From a virus, in the IMG/VR virus record IMGVR_UViG_3300042876_000220, positions 1 through 23,261 of that record: DNA of 23,261 nt. One strand, written 5' to 3'. The notes beneath the pieces were generated by a model. It was not told where the DNA came from. It was given only the letters and a program-made list of their open reading frames with translations, and did not search any database. Position 1 is the stretch's first letter, and every line of letters begins with the position of its first letter. Positions 1 through 5,492 of the stretch are shown here, one piece after another. The position numbers and the translations under genes were made by a program.

Positions 1-138
1 GCACCGGACATGTCCACGACAGCGGTAGCGCCGGGCCTCGTCCTCCGTAGCAAGACGCCACGTCGGATCGGGCTCAATGACCCACTGGTAGCCTTGGGCG
101 GGCCCCCACGTCGGTTGTGGTTCGCGGACTGCGGTCAT
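1..138 (-). CDS. Hypothetical early protein, cut by the left edge
   Basis: An open frame begins with ATG at 138 and runs off the left edge without a stop, giving 46 visible residues. Its start overlaps the TGA of the upstream HNH gene in an ATGA arrangement, the same coupling seen between most genes of this early operon, which is the main reason to believe it. The visible part begins MTAVREPQPTWGPAQGYQWV, is rich in Trp, Pro and Arg, and ends in an Arg/Cys-rich stretch. I recognise no family and assign no function. It is the last visible gene of the leftward early transcript. Confidence 0.5.
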   Translation of the reverse strand, partial: MTAVREPQPTWGPAQGYQWVIEPDPTWRLATEDEARRYRCRGHVRC

Positions 139-521
139 GCTGTGACTCCCTCCAGGTAGGCGCGGACCCGCTTGGCGGCCCTGGCCGCGCGGGCAGGAGC
201 GGTGACGATGCGGCCCTTCCGCTGGCAGTCCCGCATGTTGTCGAGCCGTGTTCCGAGGAACAGGTGATCGGGGCGCACACACGACGGGTTGTCGCAGGTG
301 TGGCAGACATCCATCCCGTCAGGGATGGGGCCATTGACCAGGACCCAGGAGACGCGATGGGCGCGCATGTGCCCGTTCCCTCGAGGGCCGAGGGTCATCC
401 GGCCATAGCTCTGCCCGTTGCGTGAGCCAGTCCAGAGCCAGCACCCATCTGATTTCTGGACCTTGGGCCAGAAGCGGTCGGCGACTGACTTAGGACGTCG
501 CGGGTAGACGCCGATCGGCAT
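135..521 (-). CDS. HNH endonuclease (HNH_3-like)
   Basis: This 128-residue protein has the layout of phage and homing-type HNH nucleases. An N-terminal FWPKV...CWLWTG segment (residues 17-32) is followed by HRVSW (55-59) and a metal-binding core (73-91) with Cys73, His74, Cys76, Asn78, Cys81 and His86, then the DNM...KGR tail typical of the family. Such proteins cut or nick DNA with a beta-beta-alpha metal finger; in phages they act as homing enzymes or packaging helpers. The start is well supported: GGAGG lies about six bases before the ATG at 521. The gene overlaps the preceding HNH gene by 32 bases and couples to the next gene by ATGA. Whether it is a free-standing homing gene or a phage functional gene cannot be told from sequence alone. 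Confidence 0.85.
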   Translation of the reverse strand: MPIGVYPRRPKSVADRFWPKVQKSDGCWLWTGSRNGQSYGRMTLGPRGNGHMRAHRVSWVLVNGPIPDGMDVCHTCDNPSCVRPDHLFLGTRLDNMRDCQRKGRIVTAPARAARAAKRVRAYLEGVTA

Positions 522-825
522 CGCTAACCTCCGCGAGATATGCGCGGACAGCCGCGCGGTTACGTTTGTCGGTGTTCCATTGATGGCCAGCCTTGGCCCC
601 GGACTCTGTATGGGCTTCGCACAGCGCCACGAGGTGGGCCATGTCGGACGGCGCGCGCTTGCCCATCCGGAGCGCGCTCTTGACGTGCTCGAGGGTCAGG
701 CGGCCGGCGCAGTCGGCCGGGTCCTCGCCGAGCCGCACGGCCACGCATCCGCGGTCGCGGGCGAACACGTCCAGCGCCGTCTGGGGGTCGACGGGATCCG
801 TGCGGCGGCGGCGCTTCAGCCCCAC
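490..825 (-). CDS. HNH-like nuclease, small
   Basis: This is a 111-residue protein starting at a GTG (825) that overlaps the end of the Erf-like gene by ten bases. After a basic N-terminus it shows FARDRGCVAV (residues 21-30), a second Cys near 39, LTLEHVK with a Glu-His pair, and a HLVALCEAH segment followed by WNT. This spacing of Cys and His residues around an EH pair fits a divergent HNH/zinc fold seen in actinophage early regions. It would bind and probably cleave or nick DNA. It shares no obvious sequence with the neighbouring HNH gene at 135-521, so the two are not a recent duplication. Function beyond the fold is inferred. Confidence 0.65.
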   Translation of the reverse strand: MGLKRRRRTDPVDPQTALDVFARDRGCVAVRLGEDPADCAGRLTLEHVKSALRMGKRAPSDMAHLVALCEAHTESGAKAGHQWNTDKRNRAAVRAYLAEVSDADRRLPATS

Positions 826-1613
826 AGCAAGGCGTCCAGATCGGCTTCGCGTGCCGCGTCTTCCTCCGTCGTGGCGTCGGGTGCCGCAATGGGCTCCGCC
901 TCGGCGTGTGGGGCATCCTGGACGGGCAGATCCCCGACCTCCGGCACGCGCACGCGCTCGGCCGAGAGCACCTGGTAACGCACCGGGGGCTTGCCCTTCG
1001 GGGTGAACTCGCGCTCCGCGATGGCACCCCACACCGTCACCCGGTGGGCGACCACCTTGTCCCGGTTCGCGTGCAGCTGGTCCGCGAGCGGGCCGCGCGT
1101 CTCCACGAGGATGCCGCCGCGCTCACCGCGGAGTCGGAACCCGAGGGCCGAGCCGTCGGGCGTCTGCCGGCGCAGGAAGTCGGACGATGCCTTGTCACCG
1201 ACCTCGGCCATGCCCACGAGCCCGCCATCGTCGCCGCGCTCCAGCTTGGGATCGGGCGCGCTCTTGGCGCGGATCTCATTGGCCGATGCGATGGACTTGT
1301 CAATGCCGATGCCGAGAGCGCCGATGGCCCGGCCCCAGGCGGAGGTTTCGGTGTTCTCGAGCTCGCTGCCCTTCGTGTAGGGGGTTGAACCCGGGAGCAC
1401 CATCCATGACCAGCCGCGCCCGGGGTGGGGGTCGTCGGCCGTGCGGAAGGCGGCGGCCTCGACCCACACCCGCGGCACGCCATCGGGATCGCTCGTGGCA
1501 CGCACGTCCGTCGTGACGAGCCGGCCGTCGGGGTGGGCCGCGTAGAAGAGCTTGATCCGATCCTTGACCTCGACATACCCCTCGAGGCGGTTGTCGAACT
1601 TGCCCGCGGTCAT
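816..1613 (-). CDS. Erf/Rad52-like single-strand DNA annealing protein
   Basis: A 265-residue protein whose ATG at 1613 overlaps the previous stop (ATGA). Residues about 87-103 contain an ETSAWGRAIGALGIG-type motif, the signature I associate with Erf-type phage recombination proteins. The N-terminal half (VEVKDRIKLFYAAHPDGRLV and following) resembles the mixed alpha/beta start of these annealing proteins. The C-terminus is acidic and disordered (Glu/Asp/Ala-rich, ending DLDALLWG), like the tails that recruit SSB or other replication partners. Such proteins anneal complementary single strands during phage replication and recombination. No exonuclease partner is recognisable nearby. The same frame stays open far upstream, to 2483, but that part overlaps other genes and was excluded. 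The family call rests mainly on one motif. Confidence 0.6.
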   Translation of the reverse strand: MTAGKFDNRLEGYVEVKDRIKLFYAAHPDGRLVTTDVRATSDPDGVPRVWVEAAAFRTADDPHPGRGWSWMVLPGSTPYTKGSELENTETSAWGRAIGALGIGIDKSIASANEIRAKSAPDPKLERGDDGGLVGMAEVGDKASSDFLRRQTPDGSALGFRLRGERGGILVETRGPLADQLHANRDKVVAHRVTVWGAIAEREFTPKGKPPVRYQVLSAERVRVPEVGDLPVQDAPHAEAEPIAAPDATTEEDAAREADLDALLWG

Positions 1614-1846
1614 GCCTGCACCCTCGCGATCAGCCCGCGGAACACATCCACGAGCGCCGGGGCCTCCACGCGGATCTCGTCTCGGCCTTCGATGCGGAGC
1701 CGCCCGACGAACGGCCCGTTCCGCGAGCGGGCGAGCAGCGAGAGCGTCCCGTCGGCCGGCCCCATGCGGAGCGCGTGCAGCGCCTCGGACTCCTCCTGCG
1801 TGACGCAGCCCCGCGTCCACGGGGTATCGATGACGCGGATGCTCAT
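1610..1846 (-). CDS. Hypothetical early protein, 78 aa
   Basis: A 78-residue frame beginning MSIRVIDTPWTRGCVTQEES. Its ATG at 1846 overlaps the preceding TGA, and its own TGA overlaps the ATG of the Erf-like gene; this double coupling is the evidence for translation. The sequence alternates short hydrophobic strands with charged residues and has one Cys, no transmembrane segment and no motif I recognise. Being immediately upstream of the annealing protein, it may act in recombination or replication, but that is guilt by association only. Confidence 0.55.
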   Translation of the reverse strand: MSIRVIDTPWTRGCVTQEESEALHALRMGPADGTLSLLARSRNGPFVGRLRIEGRDEIRVEAPALVDVFRGLIARVQA

Positions 1847-1968
1847 CGCGCCAGCCCCGAGCCCGTCCCGCCGCAACGGGGGCAGGTTTCGCGGACGCGC
1901 AGGATCCGGTTCCACAGGGTTCCGGCCCCGGAGCAGACGGTGCAGACGTGTGAGCTAAGCAGAAACAC
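1843..1968 (-). CDS. Tiny zinc-binding protein with paired CxxCxGxG motifs
   Basis: A 41-residue frame read from GTG at 1968, preceded by GGAGG nine bases upstream, which favours this start. It overlaps the end of the C2H2/HNH gene by 14 bases and couples to the next gene by ATGA. The protein is almost entirely one zinc site: CTVCSGAG, then a 16-residue loop, then CPRCGGTG. These two CxxCxGxG units are the type found in the DnaJ cysteine-rich domain and in small phage zinc ribbons. It may bind nucleic acid or a partner protein; no catalytic residues are visible. It is short, so confidence depends on the Cys pattern and gene coupling. Confidence 0.55.
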   Translation of the reverse strand: MFLLSSHVCTVCSGAGTLWNRILRVRETCPRCGGTGSGLAR

Positions 1969-2428
1969 GGCCGTGGGCCTCCATGTGGTGGGGCCAGCAC
2001 AGGAACCGGATATCGAGCGCGGCGGCACCGTGGTAGCCGTTCGGGTGGTGGATGGTTGACTTCGGATCGCCGCAGACCTCGCAGGCCTTCCGCTGGATCC
2101 GGCCCCTCTTGACGAGTGCGCGAGCCAGATTTCGTGCGCGAAGCGCCTCCTGACCCTCGGGCGTCGCGCGGATCTTGTGAACCGCCCGGAGGTTCGCGGC
2201 TAGGTATTTCTCGGTCTTGCGGCGGCGCCGGACGGACTCTTGGCCAGCCTCCGTCTGGTGGTAGGCGCGCTGCCGCCTCGCCTTGTCGGCGCGCTGTGCC
2301 TCCAGATATCCGGGCTCGTGGCGGCGACGATGGCGACCGATCAGGTTGCTCGTCATCACGCGCCCGCACTCGGGGCACTCCACTTTGGGATTGCGGAGAC
2401 CGGGGCCTAGGCCTCTCGACTTGGTCAT
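1955..2428 (-). CDS. C2H2 zinc finger plus HNH-like endonuclease
   Basis: The 157-residue product has two metal-binding ends joined by a basic helical linker. At the N-terminus Cys18, Cys21, His33 and His37 form a classical C-x2-C-x11-H-x3-H finger. The C-terminus has Cys116 and Cys119, a His127-His128 pair, then Cys144, His147, His148 and His152, the pattern of phage HNH-like nucleases in which C-x2-C and C-x2-H pairs hold zinc around the active histidines. The middle (40-112) is rich in Arg and Lys and probably contacts DNA. The ATG at 2428 overlaps the upstream stop. It could be a homing-type nuclease or a DNA-binding protein that has lost cleavage. Confidence 0.7.
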   Translation of the reverse strand: MTKSRGLGPGLRNPKVECPECGRVMTSNLIGRHRRRHEPGYLEAQRADKARRQRAYHQTEAGQESVRRRRKTEKYLAANLRAVHKIRATPEGQEALRARNLARALVKRGRIQRKACEVCGDPKSTIHHPNGYHGAAALDIRFLCWPHHMEAHGRVSA

Positions 2429-2745
2429 CGGTCACCCCATGCCGCGCGGCACTCGGCCTCGGTCCATGCCGCCAACGGAACATCCGGGAGCCCCTCCGCC
2501 TCGGCGAGGTCGGCGAGGTCCGCGTGCACGCTCTCGAACGCGGCTTCCTCGCGGAGGGCGTCCACGAGCAGGCCGAACCGACGGCGCACGTTCGTGTCGT
2601 GCCCGGGGGCCGAGCACGCAGCCCGCACCTGCCCCGAGGCGTCCAGCCATGAGCGCAGGCCCAGGACCCGACGACACGTCACGGCCCGGGAGCCGTGGGA
2701 GTCCGGGGTATGCCCGATGGTGGCGCCGCAAACGAGGGGCGTCAT
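2425..2745 (-). CDS. Hypothetical Cys/His-containing early protein, 106 aa
   Basis: The product starts at ATG 2745 (ATGA overlap with the gene before it) and its stop overlaps the next ATG. It begins MTPLVCGATIGHTPDSHGSR and has Cys6, His12, His17 and Cys24 near the N-terminus with Cys44 and His50 further on, so a small zinc site is possible. The C-terminal half is acidic and helical (ALREEAAFESVHADLADLAE). I know no family for it. Placement upstream of nuclease and recombination genes suggests an early accessory role, which is inference. Confidence 0.55.
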   Translation of the reverse strand: MTPLVCGATIGHTPDSHGSRAVTCRRVLGLRSWLDASGQVRAACSAPGHDTNVRRRFGLLVDALREEAAFESVHADLADLAEAEGLPDVPLAAWTEAECRAAWGDR

Positions 2746-3038
2746 GCCGTCACCCGCGTCCACTCCGCGACAACCTCGCGCTCCCCCGGTCCGCTGGCCT
2801 CTGCGATGGCTGCGAGCTCGTCGGCGCGGATGCGCTCCATGGCGGCGGTGCGGACCTCATCGAGGGCGGCGGTCAGCAGGTTGCAGGCCGCGATGCGCTC
2901 GGCGTCCGAACCCATGAGGTGCAGCGACAGGTCCGAGTCAATGCGGATCCACGCGAACCACCCGTCGCCGGTCTCCATGTTGTGGACGGTGATCTTGGAG
3001 TCCGACTCCAGGAAGGCATCGGCCGTGGTGTGTGCCAT
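2742..3038 (-). CDS. Hypothetical early protein, 98 aa
   Basis: The frame starts at ATG 3038 with AGGAG about eleven bases upstream. The first half (KITVHNMETGDGWFAWIRID) looks like a small beta sheet with aromatic residues; the second half is a long Ala/Glu/Arg-rich helical region (residues about 48-92). There are no Cys pairs and no membrane segment. I recognise no family. It is the first gene after the only sizeable gap in the early operon, a gap holding a strong hairpin (3063-3090), so its expression may be set separately from the promoter-proximal genes. Confidence 0.6.
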   Translation of the reverse strand: MAHTTADAFLESDSKITVHNMETGDGWFAWIRIDSDLSLHLMGSDAERIAACNLLTAALDEVRTAAMERIRADELAAIAEASGPGEREVVAEWTRVTA

Positions 3039-3062
3039 GAGGTTCCCCACTCCTGACGAGGC

Positions 3063-3090
3063 GGTCCGGCGGGAGGCGCGCCGCCGGACC
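3063..3090 (-). terminator. Strong GC hairpin in the early operon (attenuator or terminator candidate)
   Basis: Arms GGTCCGGCGG (3063-3072) and CCGCCGGACC (3081-3090) are perfect ten-base inverted repeats with an eight-base loop; the loop region also forms the GGCGCGCC palindrome. It sits 24 bases before the ATG at 3038 in the leftward transcript. A smaller hairpin, CCCGC/GCGGG (3101-3115), spans the preceding stop codon. No U-rich run follows on either strand, so a classical intrinsic terminator is not supported; an attenuator, RNA-processing site or non-canonical terminator is possible. Confidence 0.5.
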
Positions 3091-3106
3091 TGTCGATGGA
3101 CCCGCT

Positions 3107-3388
3107 CTAGGCGGGCTGAGGTGCCATACCGGCCACTCGCAGGGCGGACGAGGAGTGGGGGGTCTCGCGTCCGCCCTGCGGGGAGTCGGGCTGGCTGGTG
3201 ATGACGCCGCCCACCGCGCACGTCGGCAACGTGTGAGCGGCGGCGCGCCGGGTCCACGACTGCGGCTCAACTGCGGGGACGTCGAGGACGCAGATCGCGC
3301 AGTTGCCCTGGCACGCGTCGCAATTGGCCGAAACAAAGCCGAGGCGGACGTGGTTGTCGTGGACGTCGGGGAGGTCGGAGAGGATCAC
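3107..3388 (-). CDS. Hypothetical Cys-rich early protein, 93 aa
   Basis: The GTG at 3388 overlaps the stop of the winged-helix gene (GTGA). Near the N-terminus CDACQGNCAIC packs four cysteines within eleven residues (C-x2-C-x3-C-x2-C), suggesting a zinc or iron-sulfur site. The rest is Pro/Ser/Arg-rich and probably disordered. It resembles no family I can name. The Cys cluster and translational coupling support it; the low-complexity C-terminus is a reason for caution. Confidence 0.5.
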   Translation of the reverse strand: MILSDLPDVHDNHVRLGFVSANCDACQGNCAICVLDVPAVEPQSWTRRAAAHTLPTCAVGGVITSQPDSPQGGRETPHSSSALRVAGMAPQPA

Positions 3389-3657
3389 GCGAACACCCCC
3401 AACTGCTCGCCGACCGTCGGCTCAGGGCGGGGCTCGGCCAGCGAGTACCGCGCGTACCGGTCGCCGTTCGGGGCCCGCTCCATCACCTTGACGACGGGGA
3501 CGTGGTGCCAGTGGATGAGCTCCCAGACGCGCGCCGCGAACCGGTCGGAACCGATGGCCGCCCGGGCCTCTGCCGTGGTCACGCCATCCGCGCCCCGAGA
3601 GCGCAGGAGGCGCAGCGCCGCGGCGGTGTCGGGCTTGAGGGTCGCGTGAGCGGTCAC
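3385..3657 (-). CDS. Winged-helix DNA-binding protein, 90 aa
   Basis: GTG at 3657 overlaps the Cro-like gene's stop. The sequence fits a compact winged helix: helix 1 in DTAAALRLLRSRG, a VTTAEARAAIG turn-helix, a helix in FAARVWELIHWH, then a beta wing VVKVMERAPNGDRYARYSL. Similar small winged-helix proteins sit directly downstream of Cro-like genes in many temperate phages. There they act as early transcription regulators or replication organisers. The C-terminal PEPTVGEQLGVFA tail is short. DNA target and exact role cannot be read from sequence. Confidence 0.6.
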   Translation of the reverse strand: MTAHATLKPDTAAALRLLRSRGADGVTTAEARAAIGSDRFAARVWELIHWHHVPVVKVMERAPNGDRYARYSLAEPRPEPTVGEQLGVFA

Positions 3658-3887
3658 GGCGCGACGGCCTGCGCCAACTTCGCGGCCACGGCTGCATCCA
3701 CGGCGGCCCGGTAGGACTGGGCATCCACGTAGGACACCGGCCGGCCGGTGCGCTCGAGGCGACCGACCCACTGCCGGGCGGTGCGGCGGCTGAACTGAGC
3801 AGCGACCTCCGCCTGACTCAGGCCGGCCTGCTCACGGAGGGTTCGGAGGCTTTCGCCTGGAGTCGGGGGGTACGTCTGCGCTTCCAC
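3654..3887 (-). CDS. Cro-like XRE-family HTH regulator
   Basis: A 77-residue protein read from GTG at 3887. Residues 12-45 form a lambda-repressor-type HTH: SLRTLREQAGLSQAEVAAQF with the usual GLSQAEVA turn and recognition segment, followed by RRTARQWVGRLER. The remaining 30 residues are helical. It is the first gene of the leftward early operon and is divergent from another HTH gene across 144 bases, the arrangement of a phage cro/cI pair. The promoter at 3895-3924 would start transcription at or within one to two bases of the GTG, and no Shine-Dalgarno sequence precedes it, so translation is probably leaderless. Cro versus repressor roles are inferred from operon position. Confidence 0.75.
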   Translation of the reverse strand: MEAQTYPPTPGESLRTLREQAGLSQAEVAAQFSRRTARQWVGRLERTGRPVSYVDAQSYRAAVDAAVAAKLAQAVAP

Positions 3888-3894
3888 GATCCAA

Positions 3895-3924
3895 ACAATA
3901 CCGGAACGATCCCGGCACTGTCAA
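3895..3924 (-). promoter_or_regulatory. Early leftward promoter, leaderless
   Basis: On the minus strand a perfect -35 TTGACA (3924-3919) is followed after 18 bases by TATTGT (3900-3895), four of six matches to the -10 consensus. The predicted transcript start, about seven bases on, falls at 3887-3889, right at the GTG of the Cro-like gene. The spacer contains a CCGG...CCGG dyad (3901-3915) that a regulator could cover. Confidence 0.6.
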
Positions 3925-3953
3925 CGGCATTCCCGCACTATCCCGAACTGTTC
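3911..3953. repeat. Helically phased direct repeats in the divergent promoter region
   Basis: Three related words, CCCGGCACTGTC (3911-3922), CCCGCACTATC (3932-3942) and CCCGAACTGTTC (3942-3953), place the shared ACT at 3917, 3937 and 3947, that is 20 and 10 bases apart, on one face of the helix. They lie between the two -35 elements and overlap the leftward one. This is the arrangement expected for cooperative repressor binding, but copies are imperfect and few. Confidence 0.4.
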
Positions 3954-3965
3954 TGTTCTGTTCGG
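3943..3965. promoter_or_regulatory. Dyad operator candidate of the immunity switch
   Basis: CCGAAC (3943-3948) and GTTCGG (3960-3965) are perfect inverted arms separated by eleven bases. The left half also contains the nine-base palindrome GAACTGTTC (3945-3953), and TGTTC occurs three times in tandem (3949-3963). The site lies about midway between the two divergent promoters, as expected for a shared repressor/Cro operator. Confidence 0.5.
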
Positions 3966-3993
3966 CCATGTCCCCCAATGTTGCGTTAGCCCC

Positions 3994-4020
3994 TTGACAA
4001 CCTCGTTACTGGCCCATAAC
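3994..4020 (+). promoter_or_regulatory. Rightward promoter of the HTH/coiled-coil regulator
   Basis: A perfect TTGACA at 3994-3999 is followed by CATAAC at 4015-4020 (15-base spacer, four of six matches); TAACTT at 4017-4022 is an alternative with a 17-base spacer. Either places the transcript start within about six bases of the ATG at 4032, and no Shine-Dalgarno sequence is present, so the mRNA would be nearly leaderless. Confidence 0.5.
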
Positions 4021-4031
4021 TTCGTCGTGAC

Positions 4032-4514
4032 ATGAGCCGAGCCCCCATCGAATCCCGACCGTCAACGGCGCAGTGGTTGATCGCTGCCCGCGAGGCCGCG
4101 GGGTTCACGAACGCCACGCTGTTCCTGGCCGCGGTCAAGGAAGCCGAGGGCAAGGCGCCGTCCTACTCGACCTACGCGCAGTGGGAGTCGGGATCGGTCA
4201 CGCCCCGCCGGTCATCGCTCCGGATCGTTGAGCACTACCACGCGACGCATCAGACGGGGGCCGGCACGGCACCGGCCCCCGTCGCTGCGCCCGATCTCGC
4301 CTCAGCGCTCGTCATGCTGGCCGAGGAGATCGCTAATCTCCGTCTGGAGCGCGACGCGATGCGGGAGGAACGAGCTGCTGTCCGAGCGGAGGCAGAGGCG
4401 CTTCGACAGGAGCGAGAGGCATGGGCGCGGGGTGTGGTGACGGTCCTCCGAGCGGGCGCAGCAGGGCGAGTACCAGCAGCCCTGCTAGACGCCCTCGCGC
4501 CTCTGCCGTCCTGA
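4032..4514 (+). CDS. Putative phage repressor: N-terminal HTH, C-terminal coiled coil
   Basis: The 160-residue product has an N-terminal HTH-like segment (about residues 13-65: WLIAAREAAGFTNATLFLAA, then STYAQWESGSVTPRRSSLRI, the usual end of XRE domains). An Ala/Pro linker and a heptad-rich coiled coil (about 93-135: EEIANLRLERDAMREERAAV and on) follow, suggesting dimerisation. There is no LexA/CI Ser-Lys peptidase domain, so induction would not be by RecA-driven self-cleavage. It is divergent from the Cro-like gene and alone in orientation with the membrane-protein gene downstream, which fits a lysogenic regulator. It could instead be an activator; binding to 3888-4031 would decide. Confidence 0.65.
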   Translation: MSRAPIESRPSTAQWLIAAREAAGFTNATLFLAAVKEAEGKAPSYSTYAQWESGSVTPRRSSLRIVEHYHATHQTGAGTAPAPVAAPDLASALVMLAEEIANLRLERDAMREERAAVRAEAEALRQEREAWARGVVTVLRAGAAGRVPAALLDALAPLPS

Positions 4515-4727
4515 CGCGCTCGGCGATGATCGGATCGGTGACTAGCGCGGGCAATGAACGGGACCCCCGAGGGAGCAGCACCCCACGCCCGGACGTTGTG
4601 CTGGGGTGTGCCCTTCCGATGATGCTCTCCAACCGGCACTGTCGGCGAGGGACCTCCGGCCCGAGCGTCTACGTAATCGGGGTGACGCCGACCCGCTCGG
4701 CGCTGGTACGAATTGGGGAGGGACGAG
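4515..4727 (+). other. Intergenic region between the regulator and membrane-protein genes
   Basis: No credible gene was found in these 213 bases. A seven-base inverted repeat, CACCCCA (4579-4585) with TGGGGTG (4602-4608), has a 16-base loop and no U tract, so it is only a weak terminator candidate for the regulator. The 11-base word CCGGCACTGTC (4633-4643) also occurs in the divergent promoter region at 3912-3922. A weak promoter candidate for the next gene is GTGACG (4682) with TACGAA (4707). Confidence 0.35.
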
Positions 4728-5492
4728 GTGACTCACGGGGGGCGGTGGTACCGGCCGGTGATGGTGGGGCTGACGGCCCTCGGGATCGCGTGGTTCGTGT
4801 TCGTGCTCGTGGCGTCGCTGGCGAACCCGTCGTTTGGACTCGATTACCGCTGGCACGTGGACGCTGCGCGGCGGCTGCTGGACACCGGGACGCCGTACTG
4901 GTCCTGGCAGATCGCCGGCCCCTACGCCATCGGCAACGGCGCCATCCTCTACCCGCCGACGGCGTTCCTCCTGTTCGTGCCCTTCCTGTGGCTCCCGGCT
5001 GTCCTGTGGTGGGCGGTGCCGGTCGCGATCACGCTGGTCACCATGAGCCGCCACCGCCCGCCGCTCTGGGCGTGGCCCCTGACGGCGCTCCTGTTCGGGC
5101 TGGAGAAGTCGCTGAACGTCTACGTCTTCGGCAATCCCTCGATGTGGATCGTGGCCGCCGTCGCGGCCGGGACGGCGTGGGGATGGCCCGCGGTGCTCGT
5201 GCTGATGAAGCCGACCTTCGCGCCGCTCGCCCTCATCGGGATCCGGCGCCGGGGGTGGTGGGTCGCGCTGGGGATGCTCGGCGCCGCCTCGGTCGTCTTC
5301 GCTCCCGTGTGGCTCGATTGGCTCGCCGTGGCGAGGAACTCCGACGTCTCGTGGGCTTACAACCTCTCGACCGTGCCGCTGCTCATGGCGCCGCTGGTGC
5401 CGTGGGCCGCTGTGAAGGTCAGGGCCCGCTCAGGTCGCATAGCCCCAGGTGTGCACGATCTGCGGCCCCGCGCCCGACCCGCCGGAGCCTGA
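4728..5492 (+). CDS. Polytopic membrane protein, GT87/DUF2029 mannosyltransferase-like
   Basis: A 254-residue integral membrane protein with roughly six or seven hydrophobic segments (about 11-32, 77-106, 112-125, 138-160, 177-198, 213-230). The FGLDYRWHVDAARRLLDTGT segment after the first helix, the YPPTAFLLFVPF segment (75-85) and GNPSMWIVAAVAAG (135-148) followed by LMKPTFAPLALIG match my knowledge of GT87-type GT-C enzymes, which move mannose from a polyprenyl carrier to envelope glycans. Asp39 is a candidate catalytic residue. Full-length GT87 proteins are usually nearer 400 residues, so this may be a shortened form. GTG at 4728 was chosen because GGGGAGGG ends about five bases before it. 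The gene opposes all tail genes and its last 63 bases overlap the repeat-protein gene, so it looks like a lysogenic-conversion gene. Confidence 0.65.
   Translation: MTHGGRWYRPVMVGLTALGIAWFVFVLVASLANPSFGLDYRWHVDAARRLLDTGTPYWSWQIAGPYAIGNGAILYPPTAFLLFVPFLWLPAVLWWAVPVAITLVTMSRHRPPLWAWPLTALLFGLEKSLNVYVFGNPSMWIVAAVAAGTAWGWPAVLVLMKPTFAPLALIGIRRRGWWVALGMLGAASVVFAPVWLDWLAVARNSDVSWAYNLSTVPLLMAPLVPWAAVKVRARSGRIAPGVHDLRPRARPAGA

Noticed and set aside
1614-2483. Upstream extension of the Erf-like gene
   Set aside because: The frame stays open but overlaps several coupled genes and is Arg/Pro/Ser-rich; the ATG at 1613 overlapping a stop is the natural start.
4579-4608. Intrinsic terminator after the HTH/coiled-coil regulator
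   Set aside because: Only a seven-base stem with a 16-base loop and no U tract; recorded as a weak candidate only.
4515-4727. tRNA or other structured RNA gene
   Set aside because: No cloverleaf, T-loop-like GGTTCGAAT or paired acceptor stem could be found.
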